DNA from: Nocardia aurantia
Lineage (GTDB): Bacteria; Actinomycetota; Actinomycetes; Mycobacteriales; Mycobacteriaceae
DNA length: 64,000 nt
Direction: 5' to 3'
NCBI RefSeq assembly: GCF_009604425.1
Contig: NZ_WEGI01000022.1
Coordinates: 1-64,000 of the forward strand
In this document: positions 1 to 7,520 of the stretch, piece after piece
How positions within the stretch are numbered: position 1 is the first letter of the stretch
How the letters are laid out: each line of letters opens with the position of its first letter
Position numbers and translations under genes: made by a program
The notes under the pieces: generated by a model
Seen by the model: only the letters and a program-made list of their open reading frames with translations
Database searches by the model: none
Told to the model about the DNA's origin: nothing

Positions 1-4
1 TAGA

Positions 5-122
5 GTTACGGCGGTTATAGCGGTGGGGAAACGCCCGGTCCCATTCCGAACCCGGAAGCTAAGCCTGCCAGCGCCGATGGTACTGCACTCGCCAGGGTGT
101 GGGAGAGTAGGACACCGCCGGA
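5..122 (+). rRNA. rrf: 5S ribosomal RNA
   Basis: The sequence matches the actinobacterial 5S rRNA consensus: it opens with GTTACGGCGG, contains the conserved loop CCCATTCCGAACCCGGAAG, and closes with GGACACCGCCGGAAC. The 5' and 3' ends pair as helix I. The 23S and 16S genes of the operon must lie just left of the window. The ends are set by pairing and are accurate to a few bases. Confidence 0.95.
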
Positions 123-132
123 ACATACATTC

Positions 133-168
133 CCGTGAGGGGGACCCGAGATCGGGTCCCCCTCACGG
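133..168 (+). terminator. Perfect 17-bp hairpin after 5S rRNA
   Basis: Bases 133-149 and 152-168 are perfect reverse complements around a two-base turn and begin 11 bases after the 5S gene. No strong T-run follows, as is common in actinobacteria. It is probably the main rRNA operon terminator or a processing hairpin. Confidence 0.75.
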
Positions 169-184
169 CGTTTCACGTGTAGAC

Positions 185-212
185 GAGGGGGACCCAGTGA
201 TGGGTCTCCTTC
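185..212 (+). terminator. Second, degenerate copy of the rRNA hairpin
   Basis: Bases 185-196 pair with 201-212 around a GTGA loop, including two G-T pairs. The core GAGGGGGACCC is the same as in the preceding hairpin, so this looks like a decayed tandem duplicate acting as a back-up terminator. Confidence 0.5.
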
Positions 213-234
213 ACTCGTTCCACGAGGAGACACG

Positions 235-266
235 AACGGCCGCCGGCACACGTGCCGGCGGCCGTT
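235..266 (+). terminator. Third hairpin in series after 5S rRNA
   Basis: Bases 235-249 and 252-266 form a perfect 15-bp GC-rich stem, unrelated in sequence to the two preceding hairpins. A few T residues occur at the end of the stem and just after. It is the last of three hairpins within 130 bases downstream of the rRNA gene. Confidence 0.55.
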
Positions 267-740
267 ACCTGTACCGACGGCTCCCAGCGCATCGCGGCCG
301 GGAACCATCTTTCGCGTCCACAGTGCAATTCTCCGAGGATCTACTGCCACAACGCAGTTCATCAGGGGCCGTATCCGCGGGCTCACTGTGATTTATCGAG
401 TGCCGGCGGCTGCCCGTCGGCGCCTTCGCCTCGAGGCCGATTGCGCGCCTGGCACGATCCGAACCGGCACGATTGCACCGTTCACGCGCCGCCTGCGATC
501 GCCAGTGCACCACAGGTCATGGCTTGCCGCTATCTGCGCAGGCTGTGCGGGCTGCTCCGGGATCGGCGGCGGTTTCGATGGCCACCGGAGTGGTATGCCT
601 CACCCACAACAGGCGGCGACCCGGGGGTTTGCGCACTTCTCAGAGTCCTCTCGAGGAACAACCAGCCCCTCGAAAGCCGTTTTGTGGATCATGGAAGTGT
701 AGGTCCGGCGTGATCGGACAGTGATGGGGAAGGAGTGCTC
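267..740. other. Non-coding stretch between rRNA terminators and rhomboid-like gene
   Basis: About 470 bases with no credible gene. The open frames crossing it have no Shine-Dalgarno signal, no recognisable domain and atypical composition. I saw no tRNA cloverleaf and no insertion-sequence ends. The last bases carry the ribosome-binding site AAGGAG of the next gene. Confidence 0.6.
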
Positions 741-1478
741 ATGGTCGTGCTCGAAGAAGCACCCGTCCAGCGAGCATCGCTGGAGAGCGGCGTGGTGGCA
801 GTCCCGCGCTGGCGACGGTTCTTCCTCCCGGTCACGTATACCTATGCCGCTCTGCTGGTGGCCGTCACCGTGCTCGTTTCCGAGCTCAGCGACGTCGACC
901 AGTCCCGCGTGGTCCTGCACGCCAGCACCAACCTGCACAACCTGTTGCACGGCCGCATCGGAACGCTGCTGTCGAGCGCGTTCGTCATCGGCGACAGCAA
1001 TGCCGCCCTCATGATCATTCCGCTGCTCGGCTGCGTGCTGGCCCTGGCCGAGCTGAGATTCGGCTCGCGGCGCCTGTTGCGAGTCTTCGTCGCCGGCCAT
1101 ATCGGCGCGACCCTGCTGGTGGCGATCGGCCTGTGGGTGGCCGTCGAGGCCGAGTGGCTGCCGTGGAGCATCAGCCAGGCCGAGGACGTCGGTATCAGCT
1201 ACGGCGCCATGGCCCTCATCGGGGCCTTCATCGCGCTGCTCCCGTCCCGCTGGCGGCCCACCTGGGCGATCTGCTGGGTCGCCGTGGCGGTCGCGGGGGT
1301 CGTCATGGGACGGACCTTCACGAATGTCGGGCATCTGCTCGCCGTGGCCATCGGGCTGGCCGCGGGTTTCTGGTGGATCCGCAGCGGCCGGCTCGACGCT
1401 CTGCGCCGGCTCAGCTGGCCGGAATCCGGACTTCTCGGAACCGGCGCACTTCTCGGATATCTGCTCCTGGTCGGATGA
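741..1478 (+). CDS. Rhomboid-like integral membrane protein
   Basis: A 245-residue polytopic membrane protein. The ATG at 741 is chosen over the GTG at 735 because AAGGAG sits six bases upstream of it. Around six hydrophobic segments are visible. A GISYGAMALIGA segment resembles the rhomboid GxSx active-site helix, and a later GHLLA segment could supply the catalytic histidine; a histidine-rich NLHNLLH stretch recalls the TM2 motif. Rhomboids are intramembrane serine proteases, but this is a divergent member and may be a non-catalytic relative. It precedes nucS by 52 bases. A second rhomboid gene lies at 28.4 kb. Confidence 0.7.
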   Translation: MVVLEEAPVQRASLESGVVAVPRWRRFFLPVTYTYAALLVAVTVLVSELSDVDQSRVVLHASTNLHNLLHGRIGTLLSSAFVIGDSNAALMIIPLLGCVLALAELRFGSRRLLRVFVAGHIGATLLVAIGLWVAVEAEWLPWSISQAEDVGISYGAMALIGAFIALLPSRWRPTWAICWVAVAVAGVVMGRTFTNVGHLLAVAIGLAAGFWWIRSGRLDALRRLSWPESGLLGTGALLGYLLLVG

Positions 1479-1530
1479 AATTGGCCTGCCGGATATCAAT
1501 TTCATCGTCTATTGGCCTAGAGTTTCACGC

Positions 1531-2229
1531 GTGCGTTTAGTCATCGCTACGTGCCAGGTCGACTATGCCGGACGGCTCACCGCTCATCTCCCGATGGCCC
1601 GCCGTTTGATCATGATCAAAGCCGACGGTTCCGTTCTCATCCATTCCGACGGCGGTTCGTACAAACCGCTGAACTGGATGAGTCCGCCGTGCTGGCTGAA
1701 GGAGGAGGTCGATGCCGGCGGTGAATCCGGCGCTACCGAGAAGCCGCCGACTCGATGGATCGTCACCAACAAGGGTGGTGAGCAGTTGCAGATCACCATC
1801 GAGAACATCGAGCACGATTCGGCCTTCGAACTCGGCGTGGATCCGGGCCTGCAGAAGGACGGCGTGGAGGCGCACCTGCAGGTGCTGCTCGCCGAGCACA
1901 TCGAGACCCTGGGGGCCGGCTACGAACTGATCTCCCGCGAGTACATGACGGCGATCGGCCCGGTCGACATCCTGTGCCGCGACGATCGCGGTGCGACGGT
2001 GGCGGTGGAGATCAAGCGCCGCGGGGAGATCGACGGCGTGGAGCAGCTGACCCGCTACCTGGAGTTGCTCAATCGCGATCCGCTGCTGACACCGGTGGCC
2101 GGGGTCTTCGCGGCCCAGTTGATCAAGCCGCAGGCGCGGACGCTGGCGGAGGACCGCGGAATCCGTTGCCTGACGCTCGATTACGATGCCCTCCGCGGCA
2201 TGCAGAGCACCGATTTCCGCTTGTTCTAA
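1531..2229 (+). CDS. nucS: Mismatch-specific endonuclease NucS/EndoMS
   Basis: A 232-residue homologue of NucS, the enzyme that cuts both strands at mismatched bases and carries out non-canonical mismatch repair in actinobacteria lacking MutS/MutL. The GTG start at 1531 gives the family N-terminus RLVIATCQVDYAGRL. The C-terminal RecB-like nuclease core is visible, with D146 (GPVDIL), E160 and K162 (VAVEIKRR) as the metal-binding PD-(D/E)XK residues, so it looks catalytically intact. The length is close to the mycobacterial protein. A small zinc-ribbon gene follows after 10 bases, an arrangement I recall as conserved. Confidence 0.95.
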   Translation: MRLVIATCQVDYAGRLTAHLPMARRLIMIKADGSVLIHSDGGSYKPLNWMSPPCWLKEEVDAGGESGATEKPPTRWIVTNKGGEQLQITIENIEHDSAFELGVDPGLQKDGVEAHLQVLLAEHIETLGAGYELISREYMTAIGPVDILCRDDRGATVAVEIKRRGEIDGVEQLTRYLELLNRDPLLTPVAGVFAAQLIKPQARTLAEDRGIRCLTLDYDALRGMQSTDFRLF

Positions 2230-2239
2230 GCTCGAAAGC

Positions 2240-2545
2240 ATGCCCCGCCGGAAGCCGCGCCCACAGCAGCCCTCAGCGCGGTTCTCCTCGGAACCGCGTC
2301 CGATGGGTGATGTGTTCGGCCGCAAGGAAACCGGGCCGGACGGTGAGGACTACGCGGTCCGGACCGTACCGGGTGCGCGTGCGGTGAAGACATACCGATG
2401 CCCGGGGTGCGACCACGAGATCCCACCCGGGACCGCGCACATCGTCGCGTGGGCGGTATACGGCGGCGAGGACGATCGCCGGCACTGGCACACCGGGTGC
2501 TGGCGTGGCCGGAACACACGCTCCATCACCCGGCGCTGGTCCTGA
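2240..2545 (+). CDS. Small conserved zinc-ribbon-like protein downstream of nucS
   Basis: A 101-residue protein. The N-terminal 40 residues are basic and probably disordered (MPRRKPRPQQPS). The rest carries CPGC and, about 30 residues later, HWHTGCW, which together could bind one zinc ion. Relatives are often labelled 'ATP/GTP-binding protein' without real support. It lies 10 bases after nucS and is probably cotranscribed, so a link to DNA repair or nucleic-acid binding is a reasonable guess. The ATG at 2240 has only a weak GAAAG signal upstream. Confidence 0.75.
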   Translation: MPRRKPRPQQPSARFSSEPRPMGDVFGRKETGPDGEDYAVRTVPGARAVKTYRCPGCDHEIPPGTAHIVAWAVYGGEDDRRHWHTGCWRGRNTRSITRRWS

Positions 2546-2562
2546 AGGATCCCGACACGCCC

Positions 2563-2592
2563 GGAAGGCCGTCCCGGTAGGGGGCGGCCTTC
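2563..2592. terminator. Bidirectional hairpin between convergent genes
   Basis: GGAAGGCCG (2563-2571) pairs perfectly with CGGCCTTCC (2584-2592) around a 12-base GC-rich loop. It sits between the zinc-ribbon gene and the convergent coiled-coil gene and could stop transcription from both sides. Confidence 0.6.
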
Positions 2593-2636
2593 CAGCGGTC
2601 GGTCAATCGTGTCGCCCGGCGGTGTTCGGGAGTCTG

Positions 2637-3638
2637 CTAGCCCGAGATGTCAACGTTCTGGCGGTGGTCGTCGAGGATGTCGTCCTCGTCGCTGGCAGCC
2701 TCCGGGATCGCCTTCTGCTGACGGCTCTGGGCGGGCTTGGGGGAGCCACTGTTCAGCGAGCGCGTCTCGGAGGACCCGTCGAGCAGCTCGCTCTCCCGGT
2801 TGACGGCTGCGAGCATGGCCGGCACCGAGTCGAGCTGGCCACGGATGCCCAGCAGCTGCGCCAGGACGCGGCCACGCAGCACCCGCATCTCCTCCGCCAG
2901 TTCCTTGGCGTGCGCGATCTTGCGATCGGCCTGCTGGGTGGCGGTGGAGACGAGCCGGTTGGACTCGTCGGTGGCTTCCTTGATGCGCTGCGCGGCATCG
3001 CTGCGGCTGGACGCCTCGAGCTCCTCCATGGCGCGCGTCAGCTTGGTGCGACGCTCGGCCATGGTGACCTCGAAGTCCTGCTGCGCGGCCTTGCGCTTGG
3101 CCTCGGCCTCCTTGGTGATCCGGTCGGCCTCGGCCTTGGCAGCCTCGTTGATCTTCTGAGACTCGTTGCGCGCGTTGGCGAGGGTCTGCTCGAACTCGAC
3201 CTCGAGCGCCTCGCGCTTCTCCTTGGTCTCCGACAGCAGCGACTCGTACTTGCCGCGCATCTCGGTGGCCTGCTGCTCCGCGATGGAGATCATCTCGGCG
3301 GCCTCGGCCTGCGCCTGGGCGCGGACCTCGGAGGCCTCGTCGGAGGCCAGCCGCAGCATGCGCGAGATGCGATCGCTCATGCCCTCCGCCGTGGTCGGCG
3401 GTACGGACAGACGATCGACCTCCTTGCGCAGCTCGTCGATTTCGTCGCGCGCGTCCTCGAGCTGCGCGGCCAGGTTACGGGCCTGCGCGGCAGCGGCATC
3501 GCGGTCGGTTGCCGTAACTCTTAGTTCGGCATCGAATCGGTCGAAGTAATTGCGCACTTCGTCGCGGTCGTACCCTTTACGAACAACGGTAAAGGGCAAC
3601 GCGACGAAGCGGTTGCGATCGGGCTCAGTGGACGACAT
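2637..3638 (-). CDS. DivIVA-domain coiled-coil protein (Scy/FilP-like)
   Basis: A 333-residue protein whose first 45 residues form a DivIVA-type membrane-curvature domain (LPFTVVRKGYDRDEVRNYF), followed by about 200 residues of almost continuous coiled coil rich in Ala, Glu, Lys and Arg heptads, and a disordered acidic tail. Wag31/DivIVA relatives mark hyphal tips and organise polar growth. In Streptomyces the scy and filP cytoskeletal genes also lie near methylmalonyl-CoA epimerase and thiolase genes (from memory), which matches the neighbours here and supports a polarity or intermediate-filament-like role. The start is the ATG at 3638 rather than the upstream TTG. Confidence 0.8.
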   Translation of the reverse strand: MSSTEPDRNRFVALPFTVVRKGYDRDEVRNYFDRFDAELRVTATDRDAAAAQARNLAAQLEDARDEIDELRKEVDRLSVPPTTAEGMSDRISRMLRLASDEASEVRAQAQAEAAEMISIAEQQATEMRGKYESLLSETKEKREALEVEFEQTLANARNESQKINEAAKAEADRITKEAEAKRKAAQQDFEVTMAERRTKLTRAMEELEASSRSDAAQRIKEATDESNRLVSTATQQADRKIAHAKELAEEMRVLRGRVLAQLLGIRGQLDSVPAMLAAVNRESELLDGSSETRSLNSGSPKPAQSRQQKAIPEAASDEDDILDDHRQNVDISG

Positions 3639-3726
3639 GCCGAACAAACTACAGCCTGCCGACCGGCCATGGTGACCCGACCGCGAATGTCGTTACGAAC
3701 AACTTTCCACGGTCGGACCAGGGGTA

Positions 3727-4206
3727 CTAGTGAGTAGGATTGGCGGCCGGTTCGATGAGCTCGATGAGCACACCGCCAGCATCCTTCGGGTGTAAGAAGT
3801 TGATCCGCGCCCCTGCGGTACCGCCCTTCGGAACGTCGTACAACAGGCGCAGGCCACGACTGCGCAAATAGGTTGCTACGGCCTCCACATCGGTGACGCG
3901 ATAGGCGAATTGCTGGATACCAGGGCCGTTGCGGTCGATGAACTTGGCAATCGTCGAGTTCTCGTTCAACGGCGCCAGCAACTGCACAGCAGTCGAGTCG
4001 TCGCCGGCGGCGGGCAGCGACAGCATCGCCTCGTGCACGCCCTGGGTCTCGTTGACCTCACGATGGGTTTCCACCATGCCGAGGTTCTCGCTGTACCAGG
4101 CGACGGCGGTGTCGAGATCCGGCACCGCGATGCCGACATGGTCGACGGCGATCACGTAGTCGGCCGGGATGAACTGGCTGGTCTCGGAAGAATCTGTGGT
4201 GCTCAC
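3727..4206 (-). CDS. mce: Methylmalonyl-CoA epimerase
   Basis: A 159-residue vicinal-oxygen-chelate (glyoxalase-fold) protein. It interconverts (2R)- and (2S)-methylmalonyl-CoA in propionate, odd-chain lipid and branched amino-acid metabolism. Typical features are the N-terminal DHVGIAVPDLDTAV with the first metal histidine, the mid-protein glutamine of GIQQFAYRV, and the C-terminal LIELIEP glutamate. The GTG at 4206 is the start. It is divergent from the thiolase gene with a 109-base gap containing a small palindrome CTCCAC/GTGGAG (4221-4236). The symbol mce used for this enzyme must not be confused with the Mce lipid-import genes at the right end. Confidence 0.9.
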   Translation of the reverse strand: MSTTDSSETSQFIPADYVIAVDHVGIAVPDLDTAVAWYSENLGMVETHREVNETQGVHEAMLSLPAAGDDSTAVQLLAPLNENSTIAKFIDRNGPGIQQFAYRVTDVEAVATYLRSRGLRLLYDVPKGGTAGARINFLHPKDAGGVLIELIEPAANPTH

Positions 4207-4315
4207 CCTTATGACGGTAACTCCACCTGCGTGGAGGCCGAATGGTCGGCCGGGTTACCGTGAGAACGACGTTTCCGTCACCAGCTCTACTCGGAACAAC
4301 GAAGCGAGGCCCCTC

Positions 4316-5497
4316 GTGACCACAACAGTCATCGTCTCCGGCGCCAGGACCCCGGTCGGCAAACTGCTCGGTGGCCTGAAGGATTTCAGCGGCTCTGCTC
4401 TGGGCGGGATCGCCATCAAGGCGGCGCTCGAGAAGGCCGGCGTCCGGCCCGACCAGGTCGATTACGTGATCATGGGTCAGGTGCTGCAGGCCGGTACCGG
4501 CCAGCTGCCCGCTCGTCAGGCCGCGGTGGCCGCCGGTATCCCGATGAGCGTGCCGGCGATCAGCCCGAACAAGGTGTGCCTGTCCGGCATCAACGCCATC
4601 TCGCTGGCCGACCAGCTGATCCGCGCCGGCGAGTTCGAGATCGTGGTGGCCGGTGGCCAGGAGTCGATGTCCCGGGCCCCGCACCTGCTGTTGAAGGGCC
4701 GCGAGGGTGTCAAGCTCGGTGACGTCACCCTGCACGACCACATGAACTACGACGGCCTGCACGACGTGCTGACCGACCAGGCGATGGGCCTGCTGACCGA
4801 GGAACGTAACGATCTGGACAAGATCGCGCGCGCGGACCAGGACGCCTTCGCCGCCGCCTCGCATCAGCGCGCCGCGGCCGCGTGGAAGAACGGCCTGTTC
4901 GACGACGAGGTCGTGCCGGTTCCGGTGCCGCAGCGCAAGGGTGACCCGATTCCGTTCACCAGCGACGAGGGCATCCGTCCCGACACCACCGTGGAGTCGC
5001 TCGGCAAGCTGCGGCCGGCGTTCCGGAAGGACGGCACCGTCACGGCGGGCTCGGCGTCGCAGATCTCCGACGGCGCCGCCGCGGTGGTCGTGATGAGCAA
5101 GGAGAAGGCGCAGGAGCTCGGGCTGAGCTGGATCGCCGAGATCGGCGCCGCCGGCGCGGTGGCGGGCCCCGACTCCACCCTGCAGGACCAGCCGGCCAAC
5201 GCCATCGTGAAAGCCTGTGAGCGCGAGGGTATCTCGCCTTCGGATCTGGACGTCGTGGAGATCAACGAGGCGTTCGCCGCCGTCGGTGTCGCCTCGGCCC
5301 GCAAGCTCGGCCTGCCCGACGACAAGGTGAACGTCAACGGCGGTGCGATCGCGATCGGGCACCCGCTGGGCATGTCCGGCGCTCGCATCGTGCTGCACCT
5401 GGCCCTGGAGTTGAAGCGTCGCGGTGGCGGCGTCGGCGCGGCGGCGCTGTGTGGCGGTGGCGGTCAGGGCGACGCGCTGATCCTCCGCGTCCGATAG
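4316..5497 (+). CDS. fadA4: Acetyl-CoA C-acetyltransferase (thiolase)
   Basis: A 393-residue thiolase II of full family length, making acetoacetyl-CoA from two acetyl-CoA or the reverse. The nucleophilic Cys88 (NKVCLSG), the NEAFA motif, His349 (GHP) and Cys379 (CGGGGQG) are all present, so it should be active. The GTG at 4316 gives the family N-terminus TTTVIVSGART; an open frame further upstream is not needed. The position between the epimerase and the thioredoxin-fold gene matches mycobacterial fadA4. A strong terminator follows. Confidence 0.93.
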   Translation: MTTTVIVSGARTPVGKLLGGLKDFSGSALGGIAIKAALEKAGVRPDQVDYVIMGQVLQAGTGQLPARQAAVAAGIPMSVPAISPNKVCLSGINAISLADQLIRAGEFEIVVAGGQESMSRAPHLLLKGREGVKLGDVTLHDHMNYDGLHDVLTDQAMGLLTEERNDLDKIARADQDAFAAASHQRAAAAWKNGLFDDEVVPVPVPQRKGDPIPFTSDEGIRPDTTVESLGKLRPAFRKDGTVTAGSASQISDGAAAVVVMSKEKAQELGLSWIAEIGAAGAVAGPDSTLQDQPANAIVKACEREGISPSDLDVVEINEAFAAVGVASARKLGLPDDKVNVNGGAIAIGHPLGMSGARIVLHLALELKRRGGGVGAAALCGGGGQGDALILRVR

Positions 5498-5504
5498 TCC
5501 TCCT

Positions 5505-5554
5505 GACGACACCCCGCCCGGCCCGTTTCCGCGGGTACCGGGCGGGGTGTCGTC
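5505..5554 (+). terminator. Strong hairpin terminator after thiolase gene
   Basis: Bases 5505-5521 and 5538-5554 form a perfect 17-bp stem with a 16-base loop, starting seven bases after the stop codon and followed by GTTTCC. This is the best intrinsic-terminator-like structure in this part of the window. Confidence 0.8.
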
Positions 5555-5610
5555 GTTTCCGGGACCCTGTGACGCAGGTCAACTACGGACCGTCGTAGCG
5601 GTTGGGCAGA

Positions 5611-5973
5611 ATGGAGCGCATGGGCGAATTCTTCGATGTGCGCACCGCCGCGACGCGGGTGCGGCTGTTCGGCACGCTGGAAGCGGTGTCGTGGGTGCTG
5701 TTGCTGACCGGTTCGGTGCTGAAACGACTGCCGGACCCGATCACCTGGCCGGTGATGGTGTTCGGGATGCTGCACGGCATCGTCTTCGTGATCTATCTGT
5801 TCAGCGTGCTGCTCGCGTGGCGCGAGTTCGAATGGCCGGGCCGGACCGTGCTGCTGGGACTGTTGTCCTCGGTGGTGCCGTTCACCTCGATCTGGTTCGA
5901 GCGCTGGGCCATCCGCTCCGGGCAACTGGGTGACTCGAGCCAAGCCCCGGCGCCTGCCGCGGCGCAGGCGTGA
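5611..5973 (+). CDS. DUF3817 small membrane protein
   Basis: About 120 residues with three hydrophobic segments and the DUF3817 pattern: an RLFGTLEAVSWVLL start and a central FGMLHGIVFVIYLF segment carrying the conserved histidine. Function unknown; possibly a scaffold or transport accessory. The ATG at 5620 is an alternative start. A second, more distant DUF3817 gene occurs at 31.4 kb. It ends 13 bases before the CnoX-like gene and may be cotranscribed with it. Confidence 0.75.
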   Translation: MERMGEFFDVRTAATRVRLFGTLEAVSWVLLLTGSVLKRLPDPITWPVMVFGMLHGIVFVIYLFSVLLAWREFEWPGRTVLLGLLSSVVPFTSIWFERWAIRSGQLGDSSQAPAPAAAQA

Positions 5974-5986
5974 CACACTGGAGATC

Positions 5987-6883
5987 GTGACTCGACCTGC
6001 TGCACGTCGTCCCTCGCCTGCCGCTGCCGCTGCCATGTCCGGTGCGGTGGATCTGTCTGCTCTGAAGCAGCCCGCCGCCACGGATGTGCCGCGGGGCCAC
6101 GCGGTTACCGAGGCCGATTTCGAGACCCAGGTGCTGCGGCGCTCGCTGCAGGTGCCGGTGGTCGTCGCCCTGTACTCCCAGCGCAGTCCGGGCAGCGTGG
6201 AATTGGTGAAGCTGCTGGAGCGGCTCGTCGCCGAGGGCGACGGCAGCTGGGATCTGGCCACGGTCGAGGCCGAGGCCAACATGCGGATCGCGCAGGCGTT
6301 CGGGGTACAGGGCATCCCGACCGTCATCGCCGTCGCGGCGGGTCAGCCGCTCGCGGATTTCCAAGGCGCGCAACCGGAACCGCAGGTGAAGCAGTGGCTG
6401 GCCGCTGTGGTCGAGGCCGTGCGCGGCCGGCTGCAGAGTGCGGACGGCGAGGCGCCGGAGGAAGAGGCTCCCGAGGATCCGCGTTTCGTGGCCGCGGAGG
6501 AGGCGCTCGAGCGCGGTGACATCCCCGGCGCCGAGGCGGCCTACGAGAAGATCCTGGCCGAGGAGCCGGGCAACGTCGAGGCTCGGTCCGCGCTGCGTCA
6601 GGTGCGGTTCTTCGACCGCGCTCAGGGCCTGCCCGACGACGCGATCGCGCGCGCCGACGCCGCCCCGGACGATATCGAGGCCGCGTTCGCCGCCGCCGAC
6701 ATGGAACTGTTCAACCAGCTGCCCGAGGAGGCTTTCGATCGCCTCATCGCGCTGATCAAGCGGACCGCGGGCGACGACCGTAATCGGGTTCGTTCCCGGC
6801 TGGTGGAGCTGTTCGAACTGTTCGACACCGGGGAGCCCGTGGTGGTGGCCGCTCGCCGCCGGTTGGCCAGCGCGCTGTACTGA
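5987..6883 (+). CDS. Thioredoxin-fold chaperedoxin-like protein (CnoX/YbbN type)
   Basis: A 298-residue protein with a basic disordered N-terminus (1-40), a thioredoxin fold (about 40-145) and a C-terminal tetratricopeptide-like helical region (about 155-298). The usual CGPC redox motif is replaced by Ser67-Pro-Gly-Ser70, so it cannot be a dithiol oxidoreductase. This layout matches CnoX/YbbN holdases that protect clients and hand them to GroEL or DnaK. The mycobacterial counterpart in the same gene order is annotated simply as a thioredoxin. The GTG at 5987 is chosen because it gives the family N-terminus TRPAARR. Confidence 0.85.
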   Translation: MTRPAARRPSPAAAAAMSGAVDLSALKQPAATDVPRGHAVTEADFETQVLRRSLQVPVVVALYSQRSPGSVELVKLLERLVAEGDGSWDLATVEAEANMRIAQAFGVQGIPTVIAVAAGQPLADFQGAQPEPQVKQWLAAVVEAVRGRLQSADGEAPEEEAPEDPRFVAAEEALERGDIPGAEAAYEKILAEEPGNVEARSALRQVRFFDRAQGLPDDAIARADAAPDDIEAAFAAADMELFNQLPEEAFDRLIALIKRTAGDDRNRVRSRLVELFELFDTGEPVVVAARRRLASALY

Positions 6884-7138
6884 GGCGGAAGGCCCCGAGC
6901 TCCGGGCCGCCACCGCTCCCCGGATCCGGTCGCGCCGAGCCCGGGGACAGCGGACCGGCTTCGGGGGGCCGGTGCCTGCGATGTCCGACCCGTGGTGCGG
7001 GTGTCCGCGGGGCTCGACGCGCATTTCGATGTCGGGTCGTAGCCGCTCGACTCGGAATCTGGCAGTCTGATTCGGCACGGCCGGATCCGTGCGTATCGGG
7101 GTGCCGTGCCGGGATCGGGTGTATGGAAGGCGGTAGCT

Positions 7139-7516
7139 GTGCGCAGGACATCGGCGGTCGTGTGGTCGGTTGGTGTGATGGCGGCTGCGCTGATGGCGGT
7201 GCCCGCAGGGGGTGCGGCGGCCCAGGATCGACTCACCGACCTCACCTTCACCCGGGACGAACCCGACCATCCGGTGCGGACGGTGACCCTGGGATGTGAC
7301 CCGGACAGCGGTTCGCATCCCAACATCGCCGCCGCGTGCCGATACCTGGCGGCCGACGGCGACCTCGTGCTGCCCGAGGAGAACCCGGACGTGCACTGCA
7401 TCCGGTACCACCCGGTGTCGTTGCACGTGATCGGGACGCTGAACGGCCGGCCGGTCAGCGCCCATCGCACCTACGGGTGCGTGGTGCCGGACCTGCCGGC
7501 GCCCTGGCAGTTCTGA
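7139..7516 (+). CDS. Secreted subtilisin-inhibitor-like (SSI family) protein
   Basis: A 125-residue precursor with a signal peptide of about 32 residues ending near GGAAAQD. The mature part has the SSI pattern: LGCDPDSGSHPNIAAAC, then the reactive-site region VHCIRYHPV, then a final YGCVV cysteine, giving four cysteines for two disulfides. SSI proteins inhibit extracellular serine proteases. By alignment the P1 residue would be the Arg of CIRY, suggesting trypsin-like targets. The GTG at 7139 follows GGAAGG by eight bases. It converges with glgB, with four bases between the stops. Confidence 0.82.
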   Translation: MRRTSAVVWSVGVMAAALMAVPAGGAAAQDRLTDLTFTRDEPDHPVRTVTLGCDPDSGSHPNIAAACRYLAADGDLVLPEENPDVHCIRYHPVSLHVIGTLNGRPVSAHRTYGCVVPDLPAPWQF

Positions 7517-7520
7517 CCGA

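Noticed and set aside
252..713. Possible small gene after the rRNA terminators
   Set aside because: Cys/Arg/Pro-rich product without a domain, start inside a terminator hairpin, and no ribosome-binding site.
4058..5512. Long open frame antisense to the thiolase gene (484 codons)
   Set aside because: It is a high-GC shadow: no ribosome-binding site, low-complexity Arg/His/Gly product with no domain, and the plus strand encodes a complete thiolase.
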